A DNA stretch of 64,000 nucleotides from CBDFGS01 sp965247255. GTDB lineage: Bacteria; Chloroflexota; Dehalococcoidia; Lucifugimonadales; CAUZJF01. The DNA is taken from positions 740,938 to 804,937 of the forward strand of contig CBDFGS010000012.1 in NCBI GenBank assembly GCA_965247255.1, in the 5' to 3' direction. This document shows positions 8,838-18,775 of the stretch, in pieces (position 1 is the first letter of the stretch; every line of letters starts with the position of its first letter). The notes below the pieces were generated by a model, which did no database searches, was not told the DNA's origin, and saw only the letters and a list, made by a program, of their open reading frames with translations. The translations under genes were made by a program, and so were the position numbers.

Positions 8838-10900
8838 CTTAGCAATAGCGAAGAGTAGGCCGTCTCCTGTGTCATCGCGTGCTTGAAGGAGAATACCCGG
8901 TGCGGAACACGGCTCTTCTCGCGAATCAGCTCGCGGCGCTGCAAGTCCGTCAACGTTTCGTCGAGGCGGTCGTGGGAGCCATGAATCTCCGACAACATGT
9001 CGAACTGAAACTCACGGCCGATAACCGAAGCGCTCTGGGCCACGCGCTTGGAATCGTCGTCGAGCCGGTCCAGCCGGGCGGTGATCACGCCCGATAGGGT
9101 GTCCGGCACAGCGATCTTCTCGATCTCGCTGGTGGCGCGCCAGTGCCCATCACGCCGGACCACGAGCTGGGCGTCGAGGAGAGAGCGGATGACCTCCTCC
9201 ACGAAGAACGGGTTACCCTCGGCCTTTTCCAGGATCAGCGCTCGAACCGACTCGGGGAGGTCTTCGACCTCCAGCAGGTTGGCGACCAGCTCTCGCGAGT
9301 TGTCGTTGTCCAACGGCTCCAGAAGGACGGAGCGATAGCGATGGGAGTAGTCCCTGCCGGCGGCCTCGTGAAAGCGCCATGAGGGCTCCTGGCGCCAGGG
9401 GCGGAATATCGCGATGAGCATCAGTGAGACCCTCTCTGTGAGGGCCATCAGCCGCTCTAGGAGCTCAAGGGAGTTCGGATCGGTCCAATGGAGGTCTTCG
9501 AACGCCAATACGAGTGGCCTTACGCCCGCCAGCCCCTCGACGAAAGACTCCGTGGCCCCGAAGACCTTATCGCGTAGCTGCGGAGGCTGGAGGTAGCGCA
9601 CCCGTTCGTTGGCGTCGTCCGGCAACTCTATCCCGAGGAGCGTAGCGATGAACGGCGCTATCTCATCCGCCCGCTCCGGCATTAGCTCTGAGGTATGGGA
9701 CCTTATGACGTCGTAAGGGCCTCCTTCGGGCTCGTCGCCGTTGAGCCGGAGGTGGTCGGCGAAGATAACCTTGAACGGAGCATAGGGCGTGCTGGTCTCG
9801 TAAGAGAGGGACCGTCCTTCGTGCCAGGTTACGGAGGAGGATGACTGGCTTTCGAAGTAGCCTTCCGCTTCCAGGGTGTGCCGCATTTCGGCAACGAGCC
9901 TGGACTTGCCCAGGCCGGCCTCCCCCATGACCGACAGGATCTGGCCGTGGCCGCGAGAGAGCTCATCGAACGCTTCCCGCATCAGAGTGAACTCGCGGTC
10001 ACGCCCGATCAGTGGCGACTCCAGTCCTTCGATGCCGCGGACGCTCCCCGGGGTCGCCTTCCGCCCGATGACACGGTAGGCAAGCGTCGGGTCGCTCTTG
10101 CCCTTGACCTCAATCCCGCCAAGTTCCTCGAGATCGAAGAGAGGGGCGACCAGCTTGCCCGTGCTCTCGGTGATCCGGACCGTCCCGGGCTCGGCTGTCT
10201 GCTCCATGCGGGAGGCGAGGTTGACCGCGTCGCCCAGCGCCGTGTACTCGACGCGCAGATCGGAGCCGACCTCGCCGACGACCACCAGGCCTGTGTTGAT
10301 TCCTACGCGCACGTTGAAGTCAAGCCCCCATTGGCGCTCGACCTCGGGGCGATATGAGGCGACCGCGTCGAGGATGTCCAACGCGGCCAGTACGGCACGC
10401 TCGGGGTCGTCCTCGTGGGCGATGGGGGCGCCGAAAAACGCCAGGATGGCGTCGCCCATAAGGCGGGCGAGGGTGCCTTCGTACCGGTACACGGGAGCGA
10501 TGAGGTGCTCGAATGCGCCGTTCATGATCTCGGCCCACTCTTCGGGGTCGAGGCTCTCGGCGGCGCTGGTGGAGCCTTGAACGTCGCAGAACAGCATCGT
10601 GACGACCCGGCGCTCGCCTTGCATTCCGCCGCTGGCCCGCGCCGACTCGAGTTTCGCCAGCAGCTCCGCGGGTATGTATTGTTCAATGCGAGCTTTCTGT
10701 GCGGCAGGGGCGGGCTCGGGCTGCGCTTCCACAGGCTCTGGAACAGGCTCGCCCAAGCGGTGCCCGCACTTGAAGCAGAACTGCGCCTCCGTGGGTAGCT
10801 CGGTGTTGCATTCGGGACATCGAGCCGCGAGGCCGGCGCCGCACTTCATGCAGAAGAGAGCTTCGGCGGGGTTACTCGTCCCACACTGTCGGCAGTCCAT
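8838..10900 (-). pseudogene. Cyclase-ATPase-TPR protein, 5' part, interrupted by IS insertion
   Basis: This is the N-terminal ~687 residues of a large signalling protein. Two zinc-ribbon pairs lie at 3-45 (CRQCG/FCMKC, then RCPEC/FCFKC). A class III cyclase domain follows (about 97-280) with metal Asp106 in FCDVQGST, Asp150 in GDAILAFFGAP, and Asn227/Arg231 in GDAVNLASRME. An AAA-type ATPase has Walker A GEAGLGKS at 326-333 and an acidic LAFEDLHWTD block. The gene would then continue into TPR repeats but is cut at codon 687-688 by the IS element. The ORF reads on into the IS to 8522, giving a 792-residue product with a foreign tail. A truncated cyclase with ATPase but no TPR region could still be made. 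Confidence 0.88.
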
Positions 10901-10948
10901 CGTGGCAGCTTCCTTCCGCGAGAGTCAGGAGATCGACCAGGGTCTACG

Positions 10949-13900
10949 TCAGGATACGGGCTCCAGCACAGCTTTCACATCCGGCTGCGACAAGAAAGAC
11001 TCCTTGAGCTCGCCGGCGTGGTCTCCAATATAGGTAGCCACTTCGCGTGCCGCAGCGCGCAGCTCATAGAGTGCTTCTTCGTTGCCGAGACGGCTCTCAA
11101 TCTCGATGAGGCGGGACAGGACCGGCCACAGAGCCCGGCGAGACCCCTGCGCCTGCGCTTCGGCGCGAGCTTCCAAAAGCACGCGATACGCTTCATCAAC
11201 ACGGTCTAGGCCGGCGAGTGCGGCCGCCTTGAATCGGAGTACGTCGGGCTGGTAGATGCGTAGTTCCTTTTCTCGCATGGCCGCCATGACGGTGTCCGCC
11301 AAGGTGCTGACGTCATCGTACTTGCCTAGAGCTAGCCATATCTCGGAAGGGGCGATGACACGCGAGATGATGTGTGAGCCCATATGCCCGAACCATTCGG
11401 GTGGTTTCGCTGGGTCGGGTTGGGCGTCAATCTCTTTCAGAGCTTCTTGGGCTGGCTCCAGCTGCCCATCGAGTAGGAGCAATTGGGCGAGCACGCCAAC
11501 CGAAAACTCTCGCAGTTCCGGGGGCTGGTCTGGGCTAGAAGCTGGACCCCTCGCCAGCTCGATCCCGCCGCGTGGGTCTCCCGCCACCCCGTGCACCATA
11601 CCAATAAAACTGCCGGCGAACGCCGGGATGAACTGCATGGCGCTCTTCTCAGCAAGAAGCAACGACTGCTGAATCGCGTTTACGGTCTCTCCAAGCTCGC
11701 CCAGCTCTAGGTACACGGGTCCCATGGCGAAGAGGCTGCCGCCCTCCCCCCAAGCGTTCCCTATCGACCGGCTGATCTCGAGGGCCTCTTTGGCAGCGGC
11801 CATCGCTTTGTCCAGCCGGGCGGTTTCGAAATAGTTTGGCGCCGCGAGGCTGCTGAGGCTGTCGGCGAGCATCGGCAGGTTGCCCATCTCGCGCCACATT
11901 GTGGCGGACTCCTCCTGCGCCGACCGAGCGGACTGCAGTTGGCCTCCTCTCCGGTAGGCCCTCGCAAGGTCGTGTAGTGTGTAGGCGATCTCTTCCGTGA
12001 GGTCGTTCTCACGGGCTATGGCCAGCGAGCTTTCACCGTACTCTATAGCTTTGGAGATGTTTCGGCCGCCAAAGAACTCCGATAGCATCAGGTTCCATAG
12101 CGCTTTCGCCTCCGCCCTCTGGTCTTTCAGATCCCTCGCGAGAGTGATACACCTGTTGGAGAGGGCCTTGCCGCGTTCCGGATCGAACTTGGGTGTATAG
12201 GTCGAGTGTAGGGTGGCCTGGGAGGCGAGCGCTGCGAGCTCAAGCGGCGTCTGGCCAGAGTCCGTCCCGAGCCGCTCCAGCTCCTCGTAGTTCTCGAGCG
12301 CCTGGTCGTAGAGTCCGCTTAGCTCCATCGCCTTTCCACGCGCGCCATAAAGGTAGCTGAGTTGCTCCCCGGGGGCGTCGCTAGCTCTAGCCAGCTCGAT
12401 GGCCTTGGTGTAGTGCGCGATGGCCTCGGTGTTGGCATAGAGGCGTCCGGCCGCGTCCCCGGCCATTGTGTAGTACCGAAGAGCGCGCTCCCTGGCTCTG
12501 GCCTCATCGAAGTGGTACGCGAGCCGGTGGGCGTGCTCCTCGAGCTGGTCCGGGAACAGGGTCTCTATAGCCTCACCGACCTGGCGGTGGAGGACGCGGC
12601 ATCTTCGCCGCAAGACGGACTGATACGCGGCTTCGCGCGTCAGTTCGTGTCTGAAGGCATACTCCAGGAGCGGGGAGCGCGCCGTCTCACTAATAAGCTC
12701 AAAGCGCTGCAGCGTCGCGAGCTGCTTGTCGAGAGCGATAGCCGCGTCGGCTACCTTGCTCAGTATCTGGTAGTAGAAGGCACGGCCTATGACCGACGCG
12801 ATTTGCAGGGTTAGGCGCGCCTCCTCACCCAAGCGGTCCAGGCGAGAGATCAGCAGCCCCTGCAGATTGTCGGGGATCTCAATCTCTTCGACCTCGACCG
12901 CAGCCATCCAGCGCTCGCCGCTCTCGTCGCGCGTCAAGGACCCGCTGTCTATTAGGGTGCGCACGACCTCTTCGACGAAGAACGGGTTCCCCTCTGCTTT
13001 CTGAAAAATGAGTTGACGCAGATCTTCCGGTAGTTCGCTGATCACGAGGAGGGAATCTACGAGGCTGTGGCTCTCTTCGGTTGAGAGGGGCTTTAGTGCT
13101 ATCTCGGTGTAACGATGGGGCCACTCCGCCTCGGCGGTCTGCTTTACGCTCCAGGCAGGCGACCGCCGTTCCGGCCTGAAGGCGCATATGAACAGGACCG
13201 GCGCCTCCTCGGTGAGTTCGAAGAGGTGCAATAGCAGGTCGACTGAGGCCGGGTCGGTCCAATGCAGGTCGTCCAAGGCCATCGCCACCGGAGATGTCGC
13301 GCTGAGGCCGCGCCACAGCTCCGTTATCGCCTCGTAGACCTCGTGCTTGACGGCCTCCCCCGTTAGCTGATGGCCATTGGTTGCCGACTCCGTCGCCAGC
13401 AGCACGTCGGCAACACGCTTGAGGGACTCTCTGCGGCCCTCCGGTAAGCCGTCGCCGTCTTCGATTCTGCGGCGCACCGCTTCCGGGGAGTCGTTTGGGC
13501 CGGCGCCGCTCAGCTCTCTGAGTTGTTGCAGGAAAAGCCCGTATGGCCGGGTGGCGTCGAAGGAGACACCGCGACATTCCACCCACGTCAGGTCATCACC
13601 GCTGTCGTCCTGCCACGTGCTGCGCAGCTCCTCGAGCATCCTGCTCTTGCCAAGACCGGCCTCGCCGAGCAACGAGACGATCCGACCGCTTCTGCCCTGA
13701 CGGACCTCCGCGCTGACTTCCGTGAGCGCGTCCACTTCGGCGGTCCGGCCGATGAGCGGGCCGCCTAGGCCCTCGATGCCTCGCAGGCGGCCGGGGTCGC
13801 TCTTGCGGCCTATCGCTCGATATGCCTCGACGGGCTCATCCTTGCCTTTGACGTCGATTGGGCCAAGAGATTCAAAATCGAAGAGCGGCGCCACCAGCTT

Positions 13901-14431
13901 GTGGGTGTCGCTGGAGACCTGCACAACCCCCGGTGCAGCTGTCTGCTCCATGCGGGCCGCCAGGTTGACGGCATCGCCCATGGCCGTGTACTCGCCGGCG
14001 ACTTCCGAGCCGACCTCGCCGACGACAACCGGCCCCGTATTGATTCCGACTCTGACGTTGAAATCGAGGCTGTACTCGTCTCGCATCTGCTCTCGAAAGG
14101 GACGTATCCCTTCGAGGATGTCCAGACCGGCCATGACTGCGCGCTGTGGGTCGTCTTCGTGGGCATCCGGTGCTCCGAAGAACGCCAGAATCGCGTCTCC
14201 CATAAGCCGCGCCACTATTCCGTCATAGCGTTTGACGGGCTGAGTCATGTACTCGAAGGCCTCGTTCATGATCTCTGCCCACTCTTCTGGGTCGAGCTCC
14301 TTGGCCATCGCAGTAGAGTCCGCGACATCGCAGAATAGGACCGTTACGACGCGGCGCTCGCCCTTCAAGCTCACGCGACCTCCCGATCGGGAGGCGGCGA
14401 CGCCTGGACTCTGCCCTGGGTCAAAGGTCAT
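10949..14431 (-). CDS. Class III cyclase-AAA ATPase-TPR signalling protein
   Basis: The protein has 1160 residues. An N-terminal class III cyclase domain (about 23-205) carries metal Asp35 (FCDVADST), Asp79 (GDAILAFFGAP) and GDAVNLAARME with the catalytic Asn and Arg. An AAA/STAND-like ATPase has Walker A GEAGLGKS at about 256-263 and a MALDDLHWTDP Walker B region. A long C-terminal run of TPR-like helices follows to the end. It is the intact paralog of the IS-split gene downstream, but lacks that gene's zinc ribbons. Such proteins are thought to couple partner binding on the TPRs to cyclic nucleotide output; the trigger is unknown. It follows the UBP zinc-finger gene by 10 bp and precedes the second cyclase by 48 bp, all in one operon. 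Confidence 0.9.
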   Translation of the reverse strand: MTFDPGQSPGVAASRSGGRVSLKGERRVVTVLFCDVADSTAMAKELDPEEWAEIMNEAFEYMTQPVKRYDGIVARLMGDAILAFFGAPDAHEDDPQRAVMAGLDILEGIRPFREQMRDEYSLDFNVRVGINTGPVVVGEVGSEVAGEYTAMGDAVNLAARMEQTAAPGVVQVSSDTHKLVAPLFDFESLGPIDVKGKDEPVEAYRAIGRKSDPGRLRGIEGLGGPLIGRTAEVDALTEVSAEVRQGRSGRIVSLLGEAGLGKSRMLEELRSTWQDDSGDDLTWVECRGVSFDATRPYGLFLQQLRELSGAGPNDSPEAVRRRIEDGDGLPEGRRESLKRVADVLLATESATNGHQLTGEAVKHEVYEAITELWRGLSATSPVAMALDDLHWTDPASVDLLLHLFELTEEAPVLFICAFRPERRSPAWSVKQTAEAEWPHRYTEIALKPLSTEESHSLVDSLLVISELPEDLRQLIFQKAEGNPFFVEEVVRTLIDSGSLTRDESGERWMAAVEVEEIEIPDNLQGLLISRLDRLGEEARLTLQIASVIGRAFYYQILSKVADAAIALDKQLATLQRFELISETARSPLLEYAFRHELTREAAYQSVLRRRCRVLHRQVGEAIETLFPDQLEEHAHRLAYHFDEARARERALRYYTMAGDAAGRLYANTEAIAHYTKAIELARASDAPGEQLSYLYGARGKAMELSGLYDQALENYEELERLGTDSGQTPLELAALASQATLHSTYTPKFDPERGKALSNRCITLARDLKDQRAEAKALWNLMLSEFFGGRNISKAIEYGESSLAIARENDLTEEIAYTLHDLARAYRRGGQLQSARSAQEESATMWREMGNLPMLADSLSSLAAPNYFETARLDKAMAAAKEALEISRSIGNAWGEGGSLFAMGPVYLELGELGETVNAIQQSLLLAEKSAMQFIPAFAGSFIGMVHGVAGDPRGGIELARGPASSPDQPPELREFSVGVLAQLLLLDGQLEPAQEALKEIDAQPDPAKPPEWFGHMGSHIISRVIAPSEIWLALGKYDDVSTLADTVMAAMREKELRIYQPDVLRFKAAALAGLDRVDEAYRVLLEARAEAQAQGSRRALWPVLSRLIEIESRLGNEEALYELRAAAREVATYIGDHAGELKESFLSQPDVKAVLEPVS

Positions 14432-14441
14432 GGCGACTCAG

Positions 14442-14711
14442 CTAGGGGGAAACGTAGACTTCGTCCAAATAGCACCACATCCATGCTTCGCGCGGGTCGA
14501 CGGGCCGGATGATAGGGTGGCCGGTCTCCTTGTAGTGGTCGATCATGTGGTGGCCTTTGGCCCCGTCGCAGCAACCGACGAAACCGCATACGGTGCAATA
14601 TCGCACATCGGGCCAGGTGTAGCCCATCGCCACGCACTGGTCGCACACTTCGGACGCGGGTTCCACATCGGTAACGGTCTCGACATGGACGCATTCCTTT
14701 TCCTGGATCAT
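14442..14711 (-). CDS. UBP-type zinc finger protein
   Basis: This small 89-residue protein is almost entirely a UBP-type zinc finger. Cys/His ligands are spread through CVHVETV, CDQCVAMG, CTVCGFVGCCDG, HHMIDHYKETGHPI and a final WCYLDE block. In eukaryotic deubiquitinases this domain binds the ubiquitin C terminus. The bacterial role is not known to me. From memory, such genes sit beside response regulator-thioredoxin reductase fusions and cNMP-binding kinases in many actinobacteria, and the same three partners are found here with two cyclases in between. It is the first gene of the five-gene operon, and a purine-rich GGGGTGGAAC precedes its ATG. Confidence 0.85.
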   Translation of the reverse strand: MIQEKECVHVETVTDVEPASEVCDQCVAMGYTWPDVRYCTVCGFVGCCDGAKGHHMIDHYKETGHPIIRPVDPREAWMWCYLDEVYVSP

Positions 14712-14823
14712 GTTCCACCCCTTCTCGCCTATCTGCGCAAAGCTGCGAGTCCCATTCTAATCCGCTAGTCGAGACGCGTCCGCGCTCTCGGAAAGAGAGG
14801 AGACGGCAAGCGGTCCTCCCAGC

Positions 14824-14859
14824 GGGGGAAATTCCCCTTGGCCCCCTTTTCAAAGGGGG
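14824..14859. repeat. Adjacent intergenic palindromes
   Basis: Two hairpins lie side by side: GGGGG/CCCC around an AAATT loop, and CCCCCTTT/AAAGGGGG around TC. The second matches the hairpin after the gene at 44120-44953. They lie in the 264-bp gap between the DUF192 gene and the zinc finger gene, both read on the minus strand. They may end transcription of the upstream unit. Confidence 0.6.
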
Positions 14860-14975
14860 AACCCCTATACGATATCGACAACGTTTTCCCACACTGGGAT
14901 GTATAAGTCAAGCTCAGGGCGCAGGCCGTGGAAGGATGGGGCTCACGGGCGCCGAGAAGCCCCCTGCGCCTGGCC

Positions 14976-15629
14976 TCAACTACAGGGCCTCGCCTCGCTC
15001 GTCGGAATACCGGTAAAGCGTACCGGGGCCCCGACGACAATGCGGTGTTTCTGCGTCTCACCGGCGTTGATCTCGAAGGTGTATGCGGCGCTTGCCGCGG
15101 AGCGGTACGAGGGAAGCTCGCCGGACGGTGTCTCCGGGAGCGGAGCGGGGACGTTCGACGTGATATCGACGACGACGCAGTCTTTCGATATCCAGACGAA
15201 ATCGAGGGGGAAGCGCATGCCTCTCATCCAGAAGACCGTCGCAACCCCCGTCTCCCAGGTGAACAGCATGCCGGTCTGCGGCGCGAGGCTATCGTGCCCA
15301 GATAGCCCCACGGCCCGCCGTTCGGGCGTGGCGGCGAGCTCGGCCAGGAAGGTCACTCCAGCGATGGTCACAGTGGGGCCTGTGGCCTCTGCCGCAGGTG
15401 GGCTCGTGGGGACGTTGGTAGCCGACCCTACGGGCGCAGCAGGCCCTGCAGTCTCATCGGGCTCAGCAATCTTAGCAGGCTCAACGGCCACCTCGCCCGG
15501 AGGCGCCGGGGTGAGACCAAGGTCGGAAGTCGGGGTAGTGGCCGGCCCTGGGGTTGAGGCGCATCCAACGGCGATGGCGAGGGTCAAGGCGGCGCAGAGC
15601 ACACAACCGGCTCCGAAGGGCGCCTTCAC
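14976..15629 (-). CDS. DUF192 family lipoprotein
   Basis: The protein has 217 residues. It has an N-terminal hydrophobic signal with a lipobox (AIAVGC, Cys about 23), a low-complexity Pro/Ala/Thr linker to about residue 83, and then a DUF192 domain. That domain shows the family features LAATPERRAVGLSGHDSL, GMLFTWE and the FWMRGMRFPLDFVWI block. It should be anchored outside the cytoplasmic membrane. DUF192 has no firmly established function. Its ATG overlaps the mutS2 stop by four bases (15626-15629), so the two are co-translated, although no functional link to mutS2 is obvious. Confidence 0.88.
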   Translation of the reverse strand: MKAPFGAGCVLCAALTLAIAVGCASTPGPATTPTSDLGLTPAPPGEVAVEPAKIAEPDETAGPAAPVGSATNVPTSPPAAEATGPTVTIAGVTFLAELAATPERRAVGLSGHDSLAPQTGMLFTWETGVATVFWMRGMRFPLDFVWISKDCVVVDITSNVPAPLPETPSGELPSYRSAASAAYTFEINAGETQKHRIVVGAPVRFTGIPTSEARPCS

Positions 15630-18082
15630 GTCAGGTCGACGATCGTGGCGCCGTCGCCCCCTTTTTCGGGTACCTCCGGGGCGAACGACTTGACCAGGGG
15701 GTGCTGATCGAGCAACTCGCGGATGGCTCGTCGCAGGGCCCCGGTCCCCTTGCCGTGCACGATGCGGACCGAGCTAAGACCGTCCCGCATCGCTTTGTCC
15801 AGGAACTCCTCCACGGTGAGCAGCGCCTCTTCGGCGCGGGACCCTCGGACGTCGACCTCCCCGGTCGAGAGGATGGGACCTAGCTCGTACCCGACTCCCG
15901 TGCGCACGTCTTCGGGGTGCTCGGGCCCCGCTGTGGGAGACACGCGGCTCGCGTCCAGCCGGAGGCGCACGTCGCCGATGGAGACGTCGATCTCGCCACT
16001 GCCCTCGAGGAGCGACAGCACGGTGCCACTTACGTTCATACCGCGCACGTCGACCGTGTCGCCAATCGCTAACGGCCCGTCCTCCGGCTCACTCTTGGTG
16101 GGGGACTGCGTGCGCTCAATCTCGACTAGGTCGCTCTTGGCCTCGGCGATCTCCGCCGCGGCGCTTTTTACGTCCCCTACCGGCGCTCCCCACGAGAGCG
16201 CCGCCTCAGCTCGACGGAGCTTCTTTCGGGCGTCATCGTACTGCTGGGCCAGCTCTTCTTGCATTGAGCGCAGGATATCCTTCCTGCGGTCTTCGAGGTC
16301 GTCCAGCTGGTCCTGAAGCAAGCGGCGGGTGTGCTCGCTGCTCTGTCGCGACTGCTCGGCCTCGGCGAGACTTTCCTTAAGCTGGTCGCGGTCTCGCTGA
16401 AGCTCGCCGAGCCAATCTTCGAACCGTCGATGCTGAGGCTCCAGGAGCGACCTCGCCTCCTCCATGATCTCCTTGGGGAGTCCTAGCTGTTCCGCCACAG
16501 ACATAGCGTAGCTACGGCCGGGTACGCCCATGGTGAGGCGGAATGTAGGCTTGAGGGTCTTAGGGTCGAGATCGACGCTGGCGTTCATCGTTCCGGGGGT
16601 CACTTCCGTGTGAGCCGCGACGCTCCTGTGGTGAGTCGTCGCAACCGTCGCAACCCCTTTGCGGGCCAGGTGGCCCAGCACCGCCTTGGCAAGGGCGGCC
16701 CCCTCTTCGGGGTCGGTGCTGGTCCCCAGCTCGTCAAGCAACACGAGGGAGCTGGAGGTGGCGTGCGACAGGATGTCGATGACATTGCTAATGTGCGAGC
16801 CGAATGTCGACACGGAGCCCTCGACGCTCTGCTGGTCACCGATATCGGTGTATATACCCTCGAAAACGGGAAGGGTACTCTCATCGGCCGCCGGCACGCG
16901 AAGCCCGGACTGGTGCATGAGCGCCAGGAGCCCCAGGGTCTTCATGGCCACGGTCTTGCCCCCGGTGTTCGGGCCGGTGATTACCATGACCGGCCGATCG
17001 CGGGAGATGTGCATGGTAATGGGCACCGCACCTTCCCCCAGAAGGGGGTGTCGGGCTTCGTTCAACCGGACCTCGGTGGGGCGGGACGGGTCGCGCCCGA
17101 GGGCCGATACGCCGCCGAGAGCAACGCCATGCCGGGCTCTGGCCAACACCAGGTCCAGACGGGCTGTCATTTGCGTGCCAACAGTGATGTCCGACTCCGC
17201 TTCACCGACAGCCTCCGAAAGCTCGCGAAGCACCTTTTCGGTCTCCCACTCCTCCTCCAAAACGAGCTCCCTCCAGGTGTTGCCCAGGTCCGCGGTTGCG
17301 AAAGGCTCCACGAAGAGGGTAGCCCCGGTATTGGAGGCATCGTGCACGATTCCGGGGACTCGGTCCCGGAGCTCTCTTTTCACCTGCACGACGAGCCGCT
17401 CGCTCCGGACGGCGACGACCCGGTCCTGCAAGGCCTCTTTGCCGGAAGGCGAGCTCATGACGTCGCCGAGGGCCTCGGTAAGTCTTTCGTACGCGGCCCT
17501 CACCTGCCTGCGCAACGCTCCCAGGGTGGGAGTGGCGCCGTCCAGTACCTCTCCGTTGCCCCCGATGCGGGAGCTGATTCGCCGATCGATGTCGCCCAGG
17601 TCCGCGATCCTGCCGGCAATAGCGGTGAGGGTCGGAGTGCTTGTTCCCGCGGAGAGCACCGCCGAGCGGGCACGCCGGAAGACATCGACGTACCGTGCGA
17701 CCGAGAGCAGATCGAGGCCCGTCATTACCCCGCCTTTTGCAGCGCGCCCAACGCTGTCCGAGCAGTCACTTCCGGCTCCTAGGTCGAGGTCGCCCAGACG
17801 GTCTAGCAGAAGGGCGCCCTCCGCGGTCTCCTTATGAAGCTCGGTGACCTCCGCGAGGTTGAAGGACGGAGTGGTATCGGCCGCAAGTACTTGGGCAGGA
17901 GCGAAAGTGGTGCGGCCGGCTACCTGATCGCGGACGGTGTGGAAATCAAGCAGGCGTAGTGTATTGGCGAGGAGCGAATGAGCTTCCGCGCCGCGGGCTC
18001 GATTCAACAGGATGCCTTCTTCTTCCAATGTGCTTTCCAGCTCACTAATCGGCCAACTCAAAATTCTACCAGGACTACCCAC
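15626..18082 (-). CDS. mutS2: Endonuclease MutS2
   Basis: This 818-residue MutS2 has the core and clamp region, a MutS ATPase with Walker A ITGPNTGGKTVAMKT (about 370-377) and ABC-type motifs LVLLDELGTSTDPEEG and ATTHH, then a coiled-coil segment (about 530-640). A C-terminal Smr nuclease domain follows (about 735-818, VDVRGSRAEEALLTVEEF and RIVHGKGTGALR). MutS2 proteins lack the mismatch-recognition domain and are linked to branched DNA resolution and to rescue of collided ribosomes. The first ~38 residues have no counterpart in typical members, whose homology begins near NTLRLLDFHTV. A later non-ATG start is therefore possible. Confidence 0.93.
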   Translation of the reverse strand: MGSPGRILSWPISELESTLEEEGILLNRARGAEAHSLLANTLRLLDFHTVRDQVAGRTTFAPAQVLAADTTPSFNLAEVTELHKETAEGALLLDRLGDLDLGAGSDCSDSVGRAAKGGVMTGLDLLSVARYVDVFRRARSAVLSAGTSTPTLTAIAGRIADLGDIDRRISSRIGGNGEVLDGATPTLGALRRQVRAAYERLTEALGDVMSSPSGKEALQDRVVAVRSERLVVQVKRELRDRVPGIVHDASNTGATLFVEPFATADLGNTWRELVLEEEWETEKVLRELSEAVGEAESDITVGTQMTARLDLVLARARHGVALGGVSALGRDPSRPTEVRLNEARHPLLGEGAVPITMHISRDRPVMVITGPNTGGKTVAMKTLGLLALMHQSGLRVPAADESTLPVFEGIYTDIGDQQSVEGSVSTFGSHISNVIDILSHATSSSLVLLDELGTSTDPEEGAALAKAVLGHLARKGVATVATTHHRSVAAHTEVTPGTMNASVDLDPKTLKPTFRLTMGVPGRSYAMSVAEQLGLPKEIMEEARSLLEPQHRRFEDWLGELQRDRDQLKESLAEAEQSRQSSEHTRRLLQDQLDDLEDRRKDILRSMQEELAQQYDDARKKLRRAEAALSWGAPVGDVKSAAAEIAEAKSDLVEIERTQSPTKSEPEDGPLAIGDTVDVRGMNVSGTVLSLLEGSGEIDVSIGDVRLRLDASRVSPTAGPEHPEDVRTGVGYELGPILSTGEVDVRGSRAEEALLTVEEFLDKAMRDGLSSVRIVHGKGTGALRRAIRELLDQHPLVKSFAPEVPEKGGDGATIVDLT

Positions 18083-18118
18083 GTCGGGGGCATTATCGAC
18101 GTGTTATCATAGCTAGCG

Positions 18119-18535
18119 GTGTCTACATATCGCTGCTACCATGACCTACGAATCCGGACAGGAACTCGGACTCTCGGATCGTTCCTGCTACTCGCGATAT
18201 TGGTCCTCGCGTCCGCCGGCTGCGCCGGAACGGGGGCGGGGAGCGCCGACGTGCCGACCGTGCGTGCGGAGATTGAGGTCGTGGACCTCGACCGCCGCGT
18301 GATGGCCGTGCTCGTAGAGAATCTCAGCGGGGGCGAACGGGTCGTGATTTGCGACATAACGGTGACGGGCCAAGCATATCGATTCCATCCCTCAGGCGTA
18401 TATTCCGTGCGGCTGGAGCCGGGGGCTGCGGACTACCGAAACCTCGTGTACAGCTCGACGCTAACGGCCGCCAGTGAGCCAACGGGTCTCTTTGGGTTCG
18501 GCGCCACAGTGAGCCCAAGGTGTTCCTGGGAATAG
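18119..18535 (+). CDS. Small putative lipoprotein, function unknown
   Basis: This 138-residue protein starts with GTG, has a hydrophobic N-terminal segment (about 19-33), and a lipobox-like LASAGC at about residue 35. The rest is a compact, probably beta-rich domain with no motif I recognise. It is divergent from mutS2, with only 36 bp between the starts. A TATCAT hexamer lies about eight bases before the GTG, which would fit a leaderless or near-leaderless transcript, but I see no convincing -35 box. The GC content and codon use look like the neighbours. Confidence 0.6.
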   Translation: MSTYRCYHDLRIRTGTRTLGSFLLLAILVLASAGCAGTGAGSADVPTVRAEIEVVDLDRRVMAVLVENLSGGERVVICDITVTGQAYRFHPSGVYSVRLEPGAADYRNLVYSSTLTAASEPTGLFGFGATVSPRCSWE

Positions 18536-18679
18536 CGCCGCCCAAACGCCCCTCAGTTGACCCGTGTTGAGTACGTTTTTCGACTTGCTTTCACGCTGTG
18601 CATCTCTCCTGCCAATCGGAGACGCCGTCCAACCTTTTGCACTTGCCGAACGTATCTTAACCCAGGGTTGGGGCGTCCT

Positions 18680-18710
18680 AGATACTTCGTCGGGGACTCC
18701 TCAGCATGAC
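18680..18710. repeat. Intergenic GATxCTTCGTCGGGG...ATGAC repeat
   Basis: A short imperfect palindromic sequence of the kind often scattered between genes in environmental bacterial genomes (CTTCGTCGGGGACTCCTC followed by AGCATGAC). It lies in the 240-bp gap before thrB, which otherwise shows nothing clear. A related type occurs at 36899-36925. Confidence 0.4.
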
Positions 18711-18775
18711 GGAGGGTGGCGCGGGTGGCGGGCGGGAGGAATTGGCGGCTGGAGCCTTCTAGCTGGAGCGGCAGT

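Noticed and set aside
18083..18118. Leaderless promoter for the small lipoprotein
   Set aside because: A TATCAT hexamer is well placed but no -35 box can be identified, so I did not list it as a promoter.
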